Assembly (NCBI RefSeq): GCF_000422545.1
Contig: NZ_KE383874.1
Location: 119,214 to 183,213 of the forward strand
Origin: Desulfocurvibacter africanus subsp. africanus DSM 2603
Lineage (GTDB): Bacteria > Desulfobacterota > Desulfovibrionia > Desulfovibrionales > Desulfovibrionaceae
Direction: 5' to 3'
Length of the DNA stretch: 64,000 bases
The stretch's first letter is position 1; each line of letters opens with the position of its first letter. Shown one piece after another: positions 26,219 to 35,157 of the stretch. Position numbers and translations under genes: made by a program. A model generated the notes under the pieces. It saw only the letters and a program-made list of their open reading frames with translations. It was not told where the DNA came from and searched no databases.

Positions 26219-26763
26219 GCTTGCGCCTCGCCCTCCTCAAAATCGCCCACCTTGTCGTTCTGGGCCTTGAGCCACTGCTCGAACGGCGAGAGCTTCTGTT
26301 CCTCTTCCGTCTTGGGCGGAGTGACGGCCTGGCCTTCGTTCTGCGGCGTCTGAATGTCCTTCTTGGCCTCGCGGACCTCCACGCGCTCCGGAACCGAAAC
26401 ATGCTCGAGCAAGGCGAACGAGACCAGCCAACAACGCTTGTCCTCCTGCTCGTCGGCCTTGAAGTCGCCCGTGAACCTGGCCTGGCGCATGCTGGCGGCA
26501 TTGGCCGTGCGATTGGTGACGGTGTAGACCTTGAGATCGCCCCCACTCTTGCCCTCGGCTATCCGCGTCAGCTTGCGCAGATCCGCCTCATCCTTGAAGC
26601 GGATGTGGATCTTGCACTCCAGCCGCTTGCCCTTGGTGCCCTTGCTGGCCGTGGAGGTCGAGGAAGACTCGCCCGAGGCGTCCTCATCCTTGAACTTGAG
26701 CCCCAGCGAAACATGCAGGCCATAGCCAGGCACGGTGAAGTCATCGAGGCGCAGGAAGCTCAT
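26215..26763 (-). CDS. Phage tail protein of unknown function
   Basis: 182 aa starting MSFLRLDDFTVPGYGLHV; the start ATG overlaps the upstream stop (ATGA). An N-terminal beta-rich domain and a highly charged C-terminus (KKDIQTPQNEGQAVTPPKTE). A low-complexity S/T/G/K linker (SSSTSTASKGTKGK) lies around residues 33-46. Position beside the hub suggests a baseplate hub partner (gpU- or gp53-like role); that is inference only. The frame extends upstream but overlaps the previous gene heavily. Confidence 0.6.
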   Translation of the reverse strand: MSFLRLDDFTVPGYGLHVSLGLKFKDEDASGESSSTSTASKGTKGKRLECKIHIRFKDEADLRKLTRIAEGKSGGDLKVYTVTNRTANAASMRQARFTGDFKADEQEDKRCWLVSFALLEHVSVPERVEVREAKKDIQTPQNEGQAVTPPKTEEEQKLSPFEQWLKAQNDKVGDFEEGEAQA

Positions 26764-27650
26764 AATCCGAAGGCCTCCTTGTAGTAGGCCACCTGGCCGA
26801 CAGCCCCGAACCAGCCCACGGCCACGGAACACTTGTAGGCGGCGTCCAGCGGAGGCGCGGCCTCGCGGAGCTGGCGGGCCAGATCCGGCCCTGCACCCTC
26901 CAGGTAGACGCCATGCCAGCCGCTGTCCGTCCCGGACATGCCGGCAATGAGCGCGTCCAGATCGGCTTGGCGCTGTCGCATGGCCGCGGTTACCTTCGCC
27001 GCGAAGCTGGCCAGGCGCTCCACCGGCGAGGCTTGAGCTGCGGCGAGGCCTTCGGCCACGGCCAGTTGCGCGCCAACGGCGCGGGACGTGGCCAGCCCAG
27101 TGGCGTCACGTTCCGGCGAGGCCTTGCCCCAGGCCGGGTACGCCGGCGCATCCGGGATCTTGAGCTTGTCCTCTTCCAGGCTGGCCAGGGCGCTGCCCCG
27201 GCGCTCCGCTTGCTGCAGCTCCCGAATGGGAAATACCCGATTGAAGAGCGCGAGCGCCGCGGCGAGCTGGCCAGGGGCAGGCGCGGCCATGACCAGCAGC
27301 ACCAGGCCGGTAACGCCGGCCGGCAGCGCGGCGTCTCCCAGCCTGCCCGCCACGGCGCTGATAGCGCCCTGCGGCGTCAGATAGGCCTGATCGCCGCGCC
27401 ATTGGCCAATGCCGTAATGGTAGGGGGTCACGGCTAAACAGGCGGCCGGGCTGGAGAGCAACCCGGAGGCCTGCTCGCGCAGCTCGCCGGCGCTCGATCC
27501 GCCGGAGGCGCCGCCAGGCAGCCCGAGGCCGCCCAGGCTGCCCGCGCCGCTGGAGAGTGCAGCGTCCAGCGTATCCACTGCTCCGGAGAGTTGCGGAACC
27601 ATGGCCGCGATTGATGCCGGCGGCGTGAATACGGCGGGTTGCCACATCAT
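26760..27650 (-). CDS. Unknown phage structural protein, alanine-rich
   Basis: 296 aa, rich in Ala/Gly/Leu, with a likely flexible glycine/serine section (about 35-55, SLGGLGLPGGASGGSS) and a hydrophobic stretch GVTGLVLLVMAAPAPGQLAA. No family recognised. Encoded between the PLA2-like gene and the hub genes; start overlaps the upstream stop by 4 nt. Could belong to baseplate or be a virion cargo protein. Confidence 0.55.
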   Translation of the reverse strand: MMWQPAVFTPPASIAAMVPQLSGAVDTLDAALSSGAGSLGGLGLPGGASGGSSAGELREQASGLLSSPAACLAVTPYHYGIGQWRGDQAYLTPQGAISAVAGRLGDAALPAGVTGLVLLVMAAPAPGQLAAALALFNRVFPIRELQQAERRGSALASLEEDKLKIPDAPAYPAWGKASPERDATGLATSRAVGAQLAVAEGLAAAQASPVERLASFAAKVTAAMRQRQADLDALIAGMSGTDSGWHGVYLEGAGPDLARQLREAAPPLDAAYKCSVAVGWFGAVGQVAYYKEAFGL

Positions 27651-27934
27651 GCGGCTTCCTCGGCAACAGCCGGATCCGGCTCACCCGCCCAATGCCCAGC
27701 CCCGCACAGCCGCACAGCCAGCCAATATAGCCAGGCGCGCACGGGATAACCGCGCCGAATCATACAGACCCGGAGAATCCTGTCCGCCCAGGCACGCCAC
27801 TCGGCCGGACCTCCCTGGGAGTAGGCCAGGTCATGCTCATCGCAACAGCCTTCCCAGGGCGGAGGCGTGCCGAACACGGAGCGCCAGGTACGGCTGATCT
27901 CACCCGCTCCACCGCAGCCGTTGCTGTTACCCAT
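27647..27934 (-). CDS. Small protein with phospholipase A2-like CCxEHD motif
   Basis: 95 aa. Contains WEGCCDEHDLAYSQGG, matching the secreted-PLA2 active-site pattern CCxxHDxxY with the His-Asp dyad and paired cysteines; more cysteines (NGCGG, RVCMI, RLCGAGHW) could form disulfides. No signal peptide seen. It sits between the tail-fibre assembly gene and baseplate genes, so a membrane-acting role at entry or lysis is possible. ATG overlaps the previous stop (TAATG). The longer upstream frame is rejected. Confidence 0.55.
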   Translation of the reverse strand: MGNSNGCGGAGEISRTWRSVFGTPPPWEGCCDEHDLAYSQGGPAEWRAWADRILRVCMIRRGYPVRAWLYWLAVRLCGAGHWAGEPDPAVAEEAA

Positions 27935-28443
27935 TAGGCGGCCACCGGAGCTGTATAGGTCTCGGAGACGGCCTCCAGTTCGGCCAATGTAGTCGCGGCT
28001 GAGATCTCCTGCTCCCGCGCCTCCTGCCAGCCGAAACAGCTCTCGATATGCGCCCGGCCGGCCTCGTAGACTTCGGCAAATTTGATTGCGTCCATCGTAA
28101 CCCATTGACCTTCAGATGCTTTCCAGCGCGTCGAAAGCGTCGGATCTTGCTGCAAGGCTGCGGCAAGTTCCATGTAAGCAATGCGGGCCGGCGCGTCGGA
28201 GTCAAACAGCACGCCGCCGACGATGAATCCACCATCACGGGCCGCATTTTTGGCAGCATGAATAGCGGAGAGTTTGGCCTCGCGAGCAAGCATTAGCCAT
28301 GCGGCCTCAAGCTCGCTCCACGTCGGCTTTGACCGCCCATCCTCCCAGCGCAAGGCGTCGTAGGCTTCGCGGGTATTGGCGGTCAGAGATCCGCCGAATC
28401 GAGCGCCAGGCACAAGAGATCCAAGAGCAAGAGCGATATCCAT
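27934..28443 (-). CDS. DUF4376-type tail-fibre assembly-like protein
   Basis: 169 aa. The middle section resembles the DUF4376 domain found in proteins encoded directly after tail fibres: ARDGGFIVGGVLFDSDAPARIAYM and GQWVTMDAIKFAEVYEAG. Its place directly after the tail fibre (sharing one base) fits a P2 gpG-like assembly or receptor-tip role. Family name is from memory. Confidence 0.65.
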   Translation of the reverse strand: MDIALALGSLVPGARFGGSLTANTREAYDALRWEDGRSKPTWSELEAAWLMLAREAKLSAIHAAKNAARDGGFIVGGVLFDSDAPARIAYMELAAALQQDPTLSTRWKASEGQWVTMDAIKFAEVYEAGRAHIESCFGWQEAREQEISAATTLAELEAVSETYTAPVAA

Positions 28444-30728
28444 TAGCCAATCCTCTCGATTATAACGCCCGTGTATACTTCAGTCGCAAAGTTGGTCGCG
28501 AACCCAAGTCCATTCGTTGACCTGGACAAGCTGCAAATGTGCTGGACTTCAATAGCGGTCGCTTCGGCAAGCACAATTTTGCCCCGGATACAACTGGAGG
28601 TTTGCGATGGATAAGACCCGTCCGTCCGTTCAACAGTGCCGACAATCAGGTTTTGCGCATGCGTTACGTCATACAGCTTGGCCTGGTGCGATACGGTTCC
28701 GTAGGACGGCGCGCGTGCATCCACCAGATACGTGCCGGCCGGCAGCGTTATCTGATTGGCGGCCACGCTCGCCCCTGGAATCGAGTTAACTTTTTCGGCC
28801 AGGTCGCGCGTACGCCAAGCGCCGGACGTAAACGTCCCGCCTGCCGTGCCCTGGGCTTTCTCATCCCGTGCGATAAGCACATTATTCTGCGCCAGCTCCG
28901 CCTTGTCCGCCTTGCTCCCCTCCAGCCCCGCCAAGTCGCTGGCGAGCTGCAGCATGTTCACCGTGCCGGCGTCGGTCGGCACGGTGGCCGCCTGGATGCA
29001 GGGCAGCCAAGAGACGGATTTGGGGCGGTTTTCGTCGGCGGTCGGGAGGGTTAACGCAGAGTCCAGAATCAGCTTGTCAGCTCCGTACGCTGCCCCCCCT
29101 GTGTCCGCACACCCCGATTTAGAGCCCGGATTGACCAACTCCAATGCGCCGTTGGCCGCGACTTGGTCCCCCAGGAAGTTTGCCGTGGCACTGCCAATTG
29201 CACCCGACAACACCTCTCCGTATAGCCGCCTAGCTGCATCCTCCTGCCACGTGCCCACCGGTCGCCCGTTGCTCGGGTCAGCCGCGCGGCCGAAGTCGCG
29301 CCATCTCGGAGTGCGAAATGTGGTCGCGCCGTCACCGGAGCTGAACGAACCGACCGAGGATTGCACGGCGGCCTGGGCCTGCCATTCTGCCTCGGTAATG
29401 ATGTTGCCCGAGGCCTCGGCTATCGCCCACAACTCCGGCCAGGTCGCGCGGCTAAGTAGCGGGCCGTCGGGTATGGCTATAGCTCCCGCCGGCGCAGTCG
29501 CGCCTGGCCAAAAGAACACCGTGCCCACGGGCATGCCCACACCGGAGCCGATCAGCCGCCAATCTCCCCACACACCAGCCGCGCGCCTGCGCCACCAGCC
29601 CGGCCGGTCCGGATCGCCCTCGCTCCACACAACCTGCGTCCGGCCGATATCGCCGGGCAAAACCATCGTCTGGCAAAAAGCCCAGGCCTCGGCCGGCAGA
29701 TCCTCGGGCAGGTGCGTGGCCACACCCTGCTGCACCGCATACAGGCTGTTGCGCGCGATGGCGTCCAGGTCGCCCATGTACGGCGTATGTTCGCCGTCCA
29801 GCTCGAAGCCCTGGAAGGCGTCGGCCAGGTCCTCCACCTGCTGCGGCGTGGCCGCTCCCACCTGCTCGGGCGAGATGGCCAGCCCCTTCTGGCGTAGGTC
29901 CGTCACCGTGCCGTCGGCTGCAATGCTGGCCACCTGCACGCAGTAATGGGGCACATGGTACGGAGCGCCCTCCGTGTAGTCGGCGGCCGGCGCGCTGGGA
30001 TCGAGGAACATGGGCGAGACGACGGTCACCACGTCCGAGCCCTGGCGCTGCATGCTCACATCCAGCCAGACATCGCAGGGCGTGAGGCTCGGCACCACAA
30101 CCAGCGGCTCGGCCAGCGCCGCCCGGATGCCCTCCACGTAGCCGCGCCCGGCCTCGAAGCGGTACCCGGCATCGTGCGTGAGCAGCCAGCCGTCATCCAG
30201 GAAGGCGCTTCGGCCGTAGAGGTCCCGGTTCGACAGGCGCTCGCGCTCATCGATGCCCTTGAGGCGCACGGTAAAATCGAGCTGCCAGACCCCGGCCTCC
30301 ACGGTGATCTGCGTGAGCTCGCGCGCGCCGGTGAACTCCAGCAGGAAGTTGCGGGTCAGGTTGTTCCCCTGGGTGTTGGTGTTCGGATCGTAGGCGCGCT
30401 TCTCCATGGCTGGGAACGTGGCCACGGCTACGAGCACGTCATGCTCGGAGCAATAGAGGCCCTGCCAGTTGAAGGTGAACGGGCCGATATCCGAGCCCAG
30501 CAGCGCCGAATACACGACTTGGTTTGGAGTCACGAAAGCTCGGTACTCAGGGGGAATCGTGAACTCATGGACCACCTCGGCCAGCACGCCGAGCGCCGGA
30601 TCCACGGGCGCGGTATGGTCCAGGCCAGGCACGTTGGCGAAAAGGAACTTGTCGATGACCAGGGGCTGTCCCCCTGCCTGCAAGCTGGCGATGAGCGATT
30701 CGCCGGCATAGGTCAGCACGACACTCAT
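28443..30728 (-). CDS. Phage tail-collar fibre protein
   Basis: 761 aa. The N-terminus (MSVVLTYAGESLIASLQAGG, about 1-170) matches the phage tail-collar fibre domain that attaches fibres to the baseplate in Mu/HP1-type tails. A middle region has the collar-like GTVFFWPGATAPAGAIAIPDG. The C-terminal ~200 residues, including an N-rich/coiled portion and a final beta-rich tip, likely determine host receptor binding. Starts 4 nt inside the tail gpI gene. Confidence 0.85.
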   Translation of the reverse strand: MSVVLTYAGESLIASLQAGGQPLVIDKFLFANVPGLDHTAPVDPALGVLAEVVHEFTIPPEYRAFVTPNQVVYSALLGSDIGPFTFNWQGLYCSEHDVLVAVATFPAMEKRAYDPNTNTQGNNLTRNFLLEFTGARELTQITVEAGVWQLDFTVRLKGIDERERLSNRDLYGRSAFLDDGWLLTHDAGYRFEAGRGYVEGIRAALAEPLVVVPSLTPCDVWLDVSMQRQGSDVVTVVSPMFLDPSAPAADYTEGAPYHVPHYCVQVASIAADGTVTDLRQKGLAISPEQVGAATPQQVEDLADAFQGFELDGEHTPYMGDLDAIARNSLYAVQQGVATHLPEDLPAEAWAFCQTMVLPGDIGRTQVVWSEGDPDRPGWWRRRAAGVWGDWRLIGSGVGMPVGTVFFWPGATAPAGAIAIPDGPLLSRATWPELWAIAEASGNIITEAEWQAQAAVQSSVGSFSSGDGATTFRTPRWRDFGRAADPSNGRPVGTWQEDAARRLYGEVLSGAIGSATANFLGDQVAANGALELVNPGSKSGCADTGGAAYGADKLILDSALTLPTADENRPKSVSWLPCIQAATVPTDAGTVNMLQLASDLAGLEGSKADKAELAQNNVLIARDEKAQGTAGGTFTSGAWRTRDLAEKVNSIPGASVAANQITLPAGTYLVDARAPSYGTVSHQAKLYDVTHAQNLIVGTVERTDGSYPSQTSSCIRGKIVLAEATAIEVQHICSLSRSTNGLGFATNFATEVYTGVIIERIG

Positions 30729-31345
30729 GAACGAGCCTCCACGGTGAAATAGTCGTTTTCGAGAGTGGCCACGCGCAGAGTTTCCACCATGCTGGGAATG
30801 CCTGCACTGGCCGCGTAGACCGTCGAATGGTCATTACCGAAGGCGCAGGCCGTCACGTGCGCGGCCTGGGTGACGCGGGAAATGAAGCGGTAGCGGCGAC
30901 AGGTTCGCCCGTACTCATTGATGATGAGCTCCAGCACGTTCTGCTGGTCGGGCATGCGCGCATCGTCCACCACAACGCCGATGATGTCCCAATCCTGGTT
31001 TGCTACGCGCTCTTCCAGGGACACGCCGCCCAGCTCCAGGCGCTGAAAAATCCGCCTCCAGCCGGCGACGCTCCCGGCATCGCGCGCGTTGGCGTAGGCG
31101 TGGGCCACGCGCAGGCGGTACAGCCGTTCCGGCTCGCCAGCGTAGGGCGTGACATTGCGCTGCCAGGCCAGCAGGTCGAGAATGACCGGCGAGCAGGTCA
31201 GTGGATCGAGCTGCTGGGCCGGCAGCGCCGCCCACTGTCCCAGGCGAAGGAACCATTCATGGGCTGCGGCGGCGAGCTTGCCAGCCCTGTCGCCTGCCAT
31301 CCAGAACGGCAGGCTCGGCTTGTTCAGGGTAGGCAGCTCGCTCAT
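30725..31345 (-). CDS. Tail protein I (baseplate)
   Basis: 206 aa. Resembles P2 gpI (tail_P2_I): DPLTCSPVILDLLAWQRNV and YRLRVAHAYANARDAGSVAGW are typical. gpI is part of the baseplate next to gpJ and links tail fibres. ATGA overlaps with gpJ upstream and with the fibre gene downstream. Confidence 0.85.
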   Translation of the reverse strand: MSELPTLNKPSLPFWMAGDRAGKLAAAAHEWFLRLGQWAALPAQQLDPLTCSPVILDLLAWQRNVTPYAGEPERLYRLRVAHAYANARDAGSVAGWRRIFQRLELGGVSLEERVANQDWDIIGVVVDDARMPDQQNVLELIINEYGRTCRRYRFISRVTQAAHVTACAFGNDHSTVYAASAGIPSMVETLRVATLENDYFTVEARS

Positions 31346-32529
31346 GCTTCAACCCCAAGGCTGACATCGAGGCTGGCTAGCACGGGCAGCTCAAGCTGCG
31401 CTACGATGTCCCCCCGCGAAAACTCCACGCTGCGCAGGTCCGGCAGCTCCGCATGCAGCTCCTTGGCGAGGCGGGAAAAACTGAAACGCGACAACGGCAT
31501 GACCCTGGCCACGTCGAAGTCGGTGTTTTCGCGCCAGGCCGAGCGCACGCGGTCCTCCACTGCCTGGCGCAACACCTCGCGCCGCTCCGCGCCGGCGGAC
31601 ACGACGGGATAGACGGTCACCGTAAGATCCACGGGCATGGGCGTGATGGCCATGCATTGCAGATCGTCGCCGTGGCCATGATTGCCGGACTCCCGGACAT
31701 GCGCGTTTATGGCGTCGATCAGCTCTTGCGGGGGGATGCCGGATTCCACCATGATGTGGCAGTTGCTCGTACCAGGCCCGCGCGGGCCGTCCTTCTCGAA
31801 GAACAGGTAATCGACACGCAGGCCGGAAAACTCGCTGATGATGGCCTTGTATGCCGCATCATGGTGGTACTGCCCCACGGCCGCGAACTGGTTGCGGCAA
31901 CGCAAGCGCAGGGCCTCGTCATCTTCCACGTCCGCGCCGGGCGAGGTGAGCCAGTCCGCGCCGTTGGATACGGACATGATGCCGGGCACAGGCTTGGCCA
32001 AGATGGAATAGTAGCCTGGGCCAAGGTTGTACGCCGCACCGGCCTGCTCTGCCCGCACGGCCACGGCCGCGCCGAGCTGCCCCTCGGGGATGACCGTCTC
32101 GGCAGTGGTCAACACGTGGTAGACCACGCCATTCAGGGCCGGGGATTCGATCACCGTGCCGGCCGGGATGACCAGCGCTCCCGAGGCGGAGGCGCGCGTA
32201 AAGGTGACGGTGCCGAGCGCATAGGCCGCCGTCTTGCGAACCACGTCCACGCCCCAGGCGTAGACATCGAGCCAGGCGCCGGAGGCGTAGCGCAGGAAAG
32301 TGTTGGGCAGGACAGTCGTAACGAGCAGCGCCACCAGCCACTGCGCCGGCTTGGTGACTATGGCCGAGATGAGCCGCCAAAACGGCGACCAGGCGCTGTC
32401 GTTGGTTATCAGGCTGTCCTGGTCCTCGTTGATGGCTTCCCACTCCGCCTGCATCTCCTCGGGGGTGACGGGCATGCCCGACTCGCGCAGCATGCCCGTG
32501 AAGAGTTCCGTCGCGTTCGCGTCCGCCAT
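31342..32529 (-). CDS. Baseplate J-like protein
   Basis: 395 aa. The wedge protein gpJ (Baseplate_J family) forms the baseplate periphery. Seen: LRYASGAWLDVYAWGVDVVR near the N-terminus, a middle domain ASASGALVIPAGTVIESP, and a C-terminal part with RRRNQF-like SPGADVEDDEALRLRCRNQF. Longer than P2 gpJ (302 aa). Followed by gpI with 4-nt overlap. Confidence 0.87.
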   Translation of the reverse strand: MADANATELFTGMLRESGMPVTPEEMQAEWEAINEDQDSLITNDSAWSPFWRLISAIVTKPAQWLVALLVTTVLPNTFLRYASGAWLDVYAWGVDVVRKTAAYALGTVTFTRASASGALVIPAGTVIESPALNGVVYHVLTTAETVIPEGQLGAAVAVRAEQAGAAYNLGPGYYSILAKPVPGIMSVSNGADWLTSPGADVEDDEALRLRCRNQFAAVGQYHHDAAYKAIISEFSGLRVDYLFFEKDGPRGPGTSNCHIMVESGIPPQELIDAINAHVRESGNHGHGDDLQCMAITPMPVDLTVTVYPVVSAGAERREVLRQAVEDRVRSAWRENTDFDVARVMPLSRFSFSRLAKELHAELPDLRSVEFSRGDIVAQLELPVLASLDVSLGVEA

Positions 32530-32531
32530 GG

Positions 32532-32855
32532 TTATGCCTCCAGCGCAAGGGATAGCTCGCCGTATTCCACCGTCTGCGCGGTGAGCCAGTATGCGCCGGG
32601 CGCGGATTCGTCGATCACGGCTGTGCCGGGCACGATGCGCTCGTCGTCATCCACGGCGATGGTGATTTTGACCAAGTTGGTCTGGCGCTTGCGCGCGTCA
32701 CGGTTGGCGATGATCTCCACCAGCAGCCCGGATTCGCGTATCATGTGCATGATGTCCTGGGCGATGGAGGCGCGGCCGTCGAGAAGCACGGGATTGCCCC
32801 CGGCGTCCAGGGTCAGATCGTTGTCCGTGATGCGCAGGTCGGTGTATTTGGGCAT
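32532..32855 (-). CDS. DUF2590-type baseplate protein
   Basis: 107 aa. Begins MPKYTDLRITDNDLTLDAGG and contains RASIAQDIMHMIRESGLL, resembling DUF2590 and gp25/gpW-like wedge proteins. It occupies the position of P2 gpW, directly before gpJ, so it is probably the wedge gp25 equivalent. Confidence 0.7.
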   Translation of the reverse strand: MPKYTDLRITDNDLTLDAGGNPVLLDGRASIAQDIMHMIRESGLLVEIIANRDARKRQTNLVKITIAVDDDERIVPGTAVIDESAPGAYWLTAQTVEYGELSLALEA

Positions 32856-32858
32856 GAT

Positions 32859-34667
32859 CTATCCGGCCTGCAGGGCCATGTATTCTTCCAGCTCTCCGGG
32901 CGAGAGCGGGCGCTCGGTGTTGATCGTCACCTGTCCGATGCTGGTCTGCTTCGAATTGGACTTGTTGAAGTAGGAGCTGTTCGCCTTCAGGATGCCGCCA
33001 GAGGGCACCGTCGATGCGCGCGGAGCATCAAGCGAGGGCAAGGATGCAGTCGGCGCGGGCATCGTAGTGCCGGCAGTGGCCGCCGAATTCGCTGCCGTGG
33101 CAGTGATCTCGGCCTTGCCGCCAAAGCCGAGCTTCTCGCCCAGCCAGTCCCACACCTTGCCCAAGGCCTTGAACGGAACCATGACCGCTTCGATGGTGGC
33201 CATGAGCGCCTGCCCCCAGGCCGTGTCCAGGAAGGCAGCCTTGAGATCGTCCCACCAGTAGATCACGGCGGCTACGGCCGCGATAAGCGCGACAATGCCG
33301 ATCACTACCCAAGTCATGGGGTTGGCCCACAGGGCCGCGTTGAGCAGCCATTGGGCCGCCGTCTGCAGGCCGGTCATCTTGCTCAGGAAACCGATTGTCG
33401 CGGCCACCAACTTGAATGGCCCAGCGATGCCCAGCATGGCCATCTTGCTCACGGCCGTAGCGGCGGCAAGCAGCCCCATGGCTCCGGCCAGGCCCATGAC
33501 CACCATGGCCCCATAGCCTACCCAGCGGGCCAGGTTCGGCGCGATGGTGATCCAGCGGTTCACGGTATCGAGCACGGCCACGAACTTGCCCACGATCAAT
33601 TCGAGTGGCGGCAAAAGCGCCTGGCCGAAGGACGCGCCTACCACGTTGACGGCCCCGCCCATGCGGCCCCAGATGTCGGTCATCTTGGCGGCCATCTGCC
33701 GGGCCTTGTCCATGCCGTTGACCTTGCCGATGGTGTCGATGGATTTACCCAGGCCGGTGGTATCCGCCATGAGCTGCTTGATGAGCGAGACGGCCTCATC
33801 GGAGCCGAAGGCGTCCTTGAGCGCATCGGATTCGGCCACGCTCAGCGTGTCGCCGAACTTGCCCTGGATCTTGCCCAGGATATCGACCATGCCGAGCATA
33901 TTCCCCTGGCTGTCCGTGAAGGACAGGCCAAGCTTCTCCTGGGCGCTGCCAACACCGGACAGGAAGGCTTTGTATTTGGTGCCCGCCTCGGAGCCGCCCA
34001 TGGTGGCCTGCAGAGTGCCCAGGATGGCCATCTGCTCCTCGGCCGCAACTCCGGCAGCCGTGGCGTTAGCTCCAAGAGCGGTAAAAGCGGAGGACATCTC
34101 GTCGCCCGTGGTCTTGAACATTTGCACGGCCAGCGCGGTGCGCCCGGCGAGCTGCTCCACCCACTGGGCCTTGCCCATCTTGTCCGCCTGGTTCTTGAAG
34201 ATGCCGTACATGGTGCCCATGTAACTGGTGACGGTGCCCACGTCGGCCTTGGTGGCCTTGGCCAGCACGCCGGAGGCCACGGAGAAGGACGCGAGTTCCT
34301 TGCCCGTAAGCCCAGCGATGCCCGATTGGATATCGTAGGAGGCGCGCACGACCTCGGCCGCCGAGCCGCCGTACTGAATGGCGAATTTCTTGGCCGAGGC
34401 GCTCAGGATCTTGAGCGAGGCATTGTCCACGTCCAGCGAGGCGACCTCGCCCAGGGCGCGGTTCAGGTCGATGGCCGGGGCCACCATCTGGTGAATGGCC
34501 ATGGCGGAACCGCCCGCGGCCATTACGCCGGTGCCGGCCCGCAAAGACTGTTCATGCACTGTCTCCGTCATGCCGGACAGGGACTTGCGCAGCTTGGAGA
34601 CCTTGCTGGAGGCGTTGTCCCGCAGTCCTATGGCGAATTCGAGCCGTTCCAGTTTGGTGGAGGCCAT
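32859..34667 (-). CDS. Tail tape measure protein
   Basis: 602 aa. Sets tail length and is ejected with DNA. Sequence of the TP901-core type: TKADVGTVTSYMGTMYGIF, TALGANATAAGVAAEEQMAI, and hydrophobic segments around residues 375-480 (GYGAMVVMGLAGAMGLLAAA, MTWVVIGIVALIAAVAAVIYW). Immediately follows the tail chaperone pair E/E', as expected. Its length suggests a short tail, on the order of 90 nm by the usual rule of about 1.5 angstrom per residue. Confidence 0.9.
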   Translation of the reverse strand: MASTKLERLEFAIGLRDNASSKVSKLRKSLSGMTETVHEQSLRAGTGVMAAGGSAMAIHQMVAPAIDLNRALGEVASLDVDNASLKILSASAKKFAIQYGGSAAEVVRASYDIQSGIAGLTGKELASFSVASGVLAKATKADVGTVTSYMGTMYGIFKNQADKMGKAQWVEQLAGRTALAVQMFKTTGDEMSSAFTALGANATAAGVAAEEQMAILGTLQATMGGSEAGTKYKAFLSGVGSAQEKLGLSFTDSQGNMLGMVDILGKIQGKFGDTLSVAESDALKDAFGSDEAVSLIKQLMADTTGLGKSIDTIGKVNGMDKARQMAAKMTDIWGRMGGAVNVVGASFGQALLPPLELIVGKFVAVLDTVNRWITIAPNLARWVGYGAMVVMGLAGAMGLLAAATAVSKMAMLGIAGPFKLVAATIGFLSKMTGLQTAAQWLLNAALWANPMTWVVIGIVALIAAVAAVIYWWDDLKAAFLDTAWGQALMATIEAVMVPFKALGKVWDWLGEKLGFGGKAEITATAANSAATAGTTMPAPTASLPSLDAPRASTVPSGGILKANSSYFNKSNSKQTSIGQVTINTERPLSPGELEEYMALQAG

Positions 34668-34670
34668 GCT

Positions 34671-34859
34671 TTATCCCTTGAATGCCGTGGCAATGCCGTT
34701 GGCCACGGCGACCGTCATCTTGTCCCAGTAATCCCGCTCCAGAAACAGCGCCTCGGCCATGCTCTCAGTTTCCATCGGGCGGCCTGGGAACCACTTGCGG
34801 CAGAGCGCCACGAGCTGCGCCGAGGCGCTCTCTCCGATTGCCGCCGCCCGATCCTCTAC
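34671..34859 (-). CDS. Tail chaperone E' extension, reached by -1 frameshift
   Basis: Open -1 frame that continues 62 codons from the slippery site at 34859-34865 to TAA at 34671, with no good start of its own. It encodes VEDRAAAIGE... ending GIATAFKG and contains RKWFPGRPMETESMAEALF, resembling the small phage protein family found before tape measures. Fusion with the upstream gene yields a 148-aa E-E' product. Equivalent to lambda G-T and P2 E-E'. Confidence 0.75.
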   Translation of the reverse strand, partial: VEDRAAAIGESASAQLVALCRKWFPGRPMETESMAEALFLERDYWDKMTVAVANGIATAFKG

Positions 34860-35116
34860 TTTCCCAACTCAATTTCCAGGTCAGGCATGTACTCTTCCAG
34901 GAGCGCGTTGCTGATCAGCACGGGCGCACCGGGCAGTTCCAGGAACTCCTTGAGGGCCTCGCGGCTTTCGGCATCCACGGTGCGCTGCAGGAACGTCTTG
35001 GCTGGGGCAATCTTGTTATTCGGAGTCAACGAGTTGAGGTACATGTTGTAGGTGGCCACATCCACGTTGAACGTGAGTTCCTTGCCCTTGACGATAAGCT
35101 TGATGGTCTTGTTCAT
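34856..35116 (-). CDS. Tail assembly chaperone E-like protein
   Basis: 86 aa, start MNKTIKLIVKGKELTFNVD. Precedes the tape measure gene, and its length is close to P2 gpE (91 aa). Contains NNKIAPAKTFLQRTVDAES. Likely coats the tape measure during tail tube assembly. Ends at TAG (34856) or continues by frameshift. The longer upstream frame is rejected because a Shine-Dalgarno-like GGAGCA precedes this ATG. Confidence 0.8.
   Translation of the reverse strand: MNKTIKLIVKGKELTFNVDVATYNMYLNSLTPNNKIAPAKTFLQRTVDAESREALKEFLELPGAPVLISNALLEEYMPDLEIELGK
34859..34865 (-). promoter_or_regulatory. Programmed -1 ribosomal frameshift heptamer G GGA AAG
   Basis: The last two sense codons of the E-like gene are GGA AAG, preceded by G and followed by the TAG stop. 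G GGA AAG is the same slippery heptamer used in phage lambda gene G/T. Slipping by -1 gives GGG AAA then GTA GAG, which enters the 62-codon open frame. Confidence 0.8.
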
Positions 35117-35157
35117 GGTATGCTCCTTCGCCCATGACGGGCGCTGTTGATGCTGGA

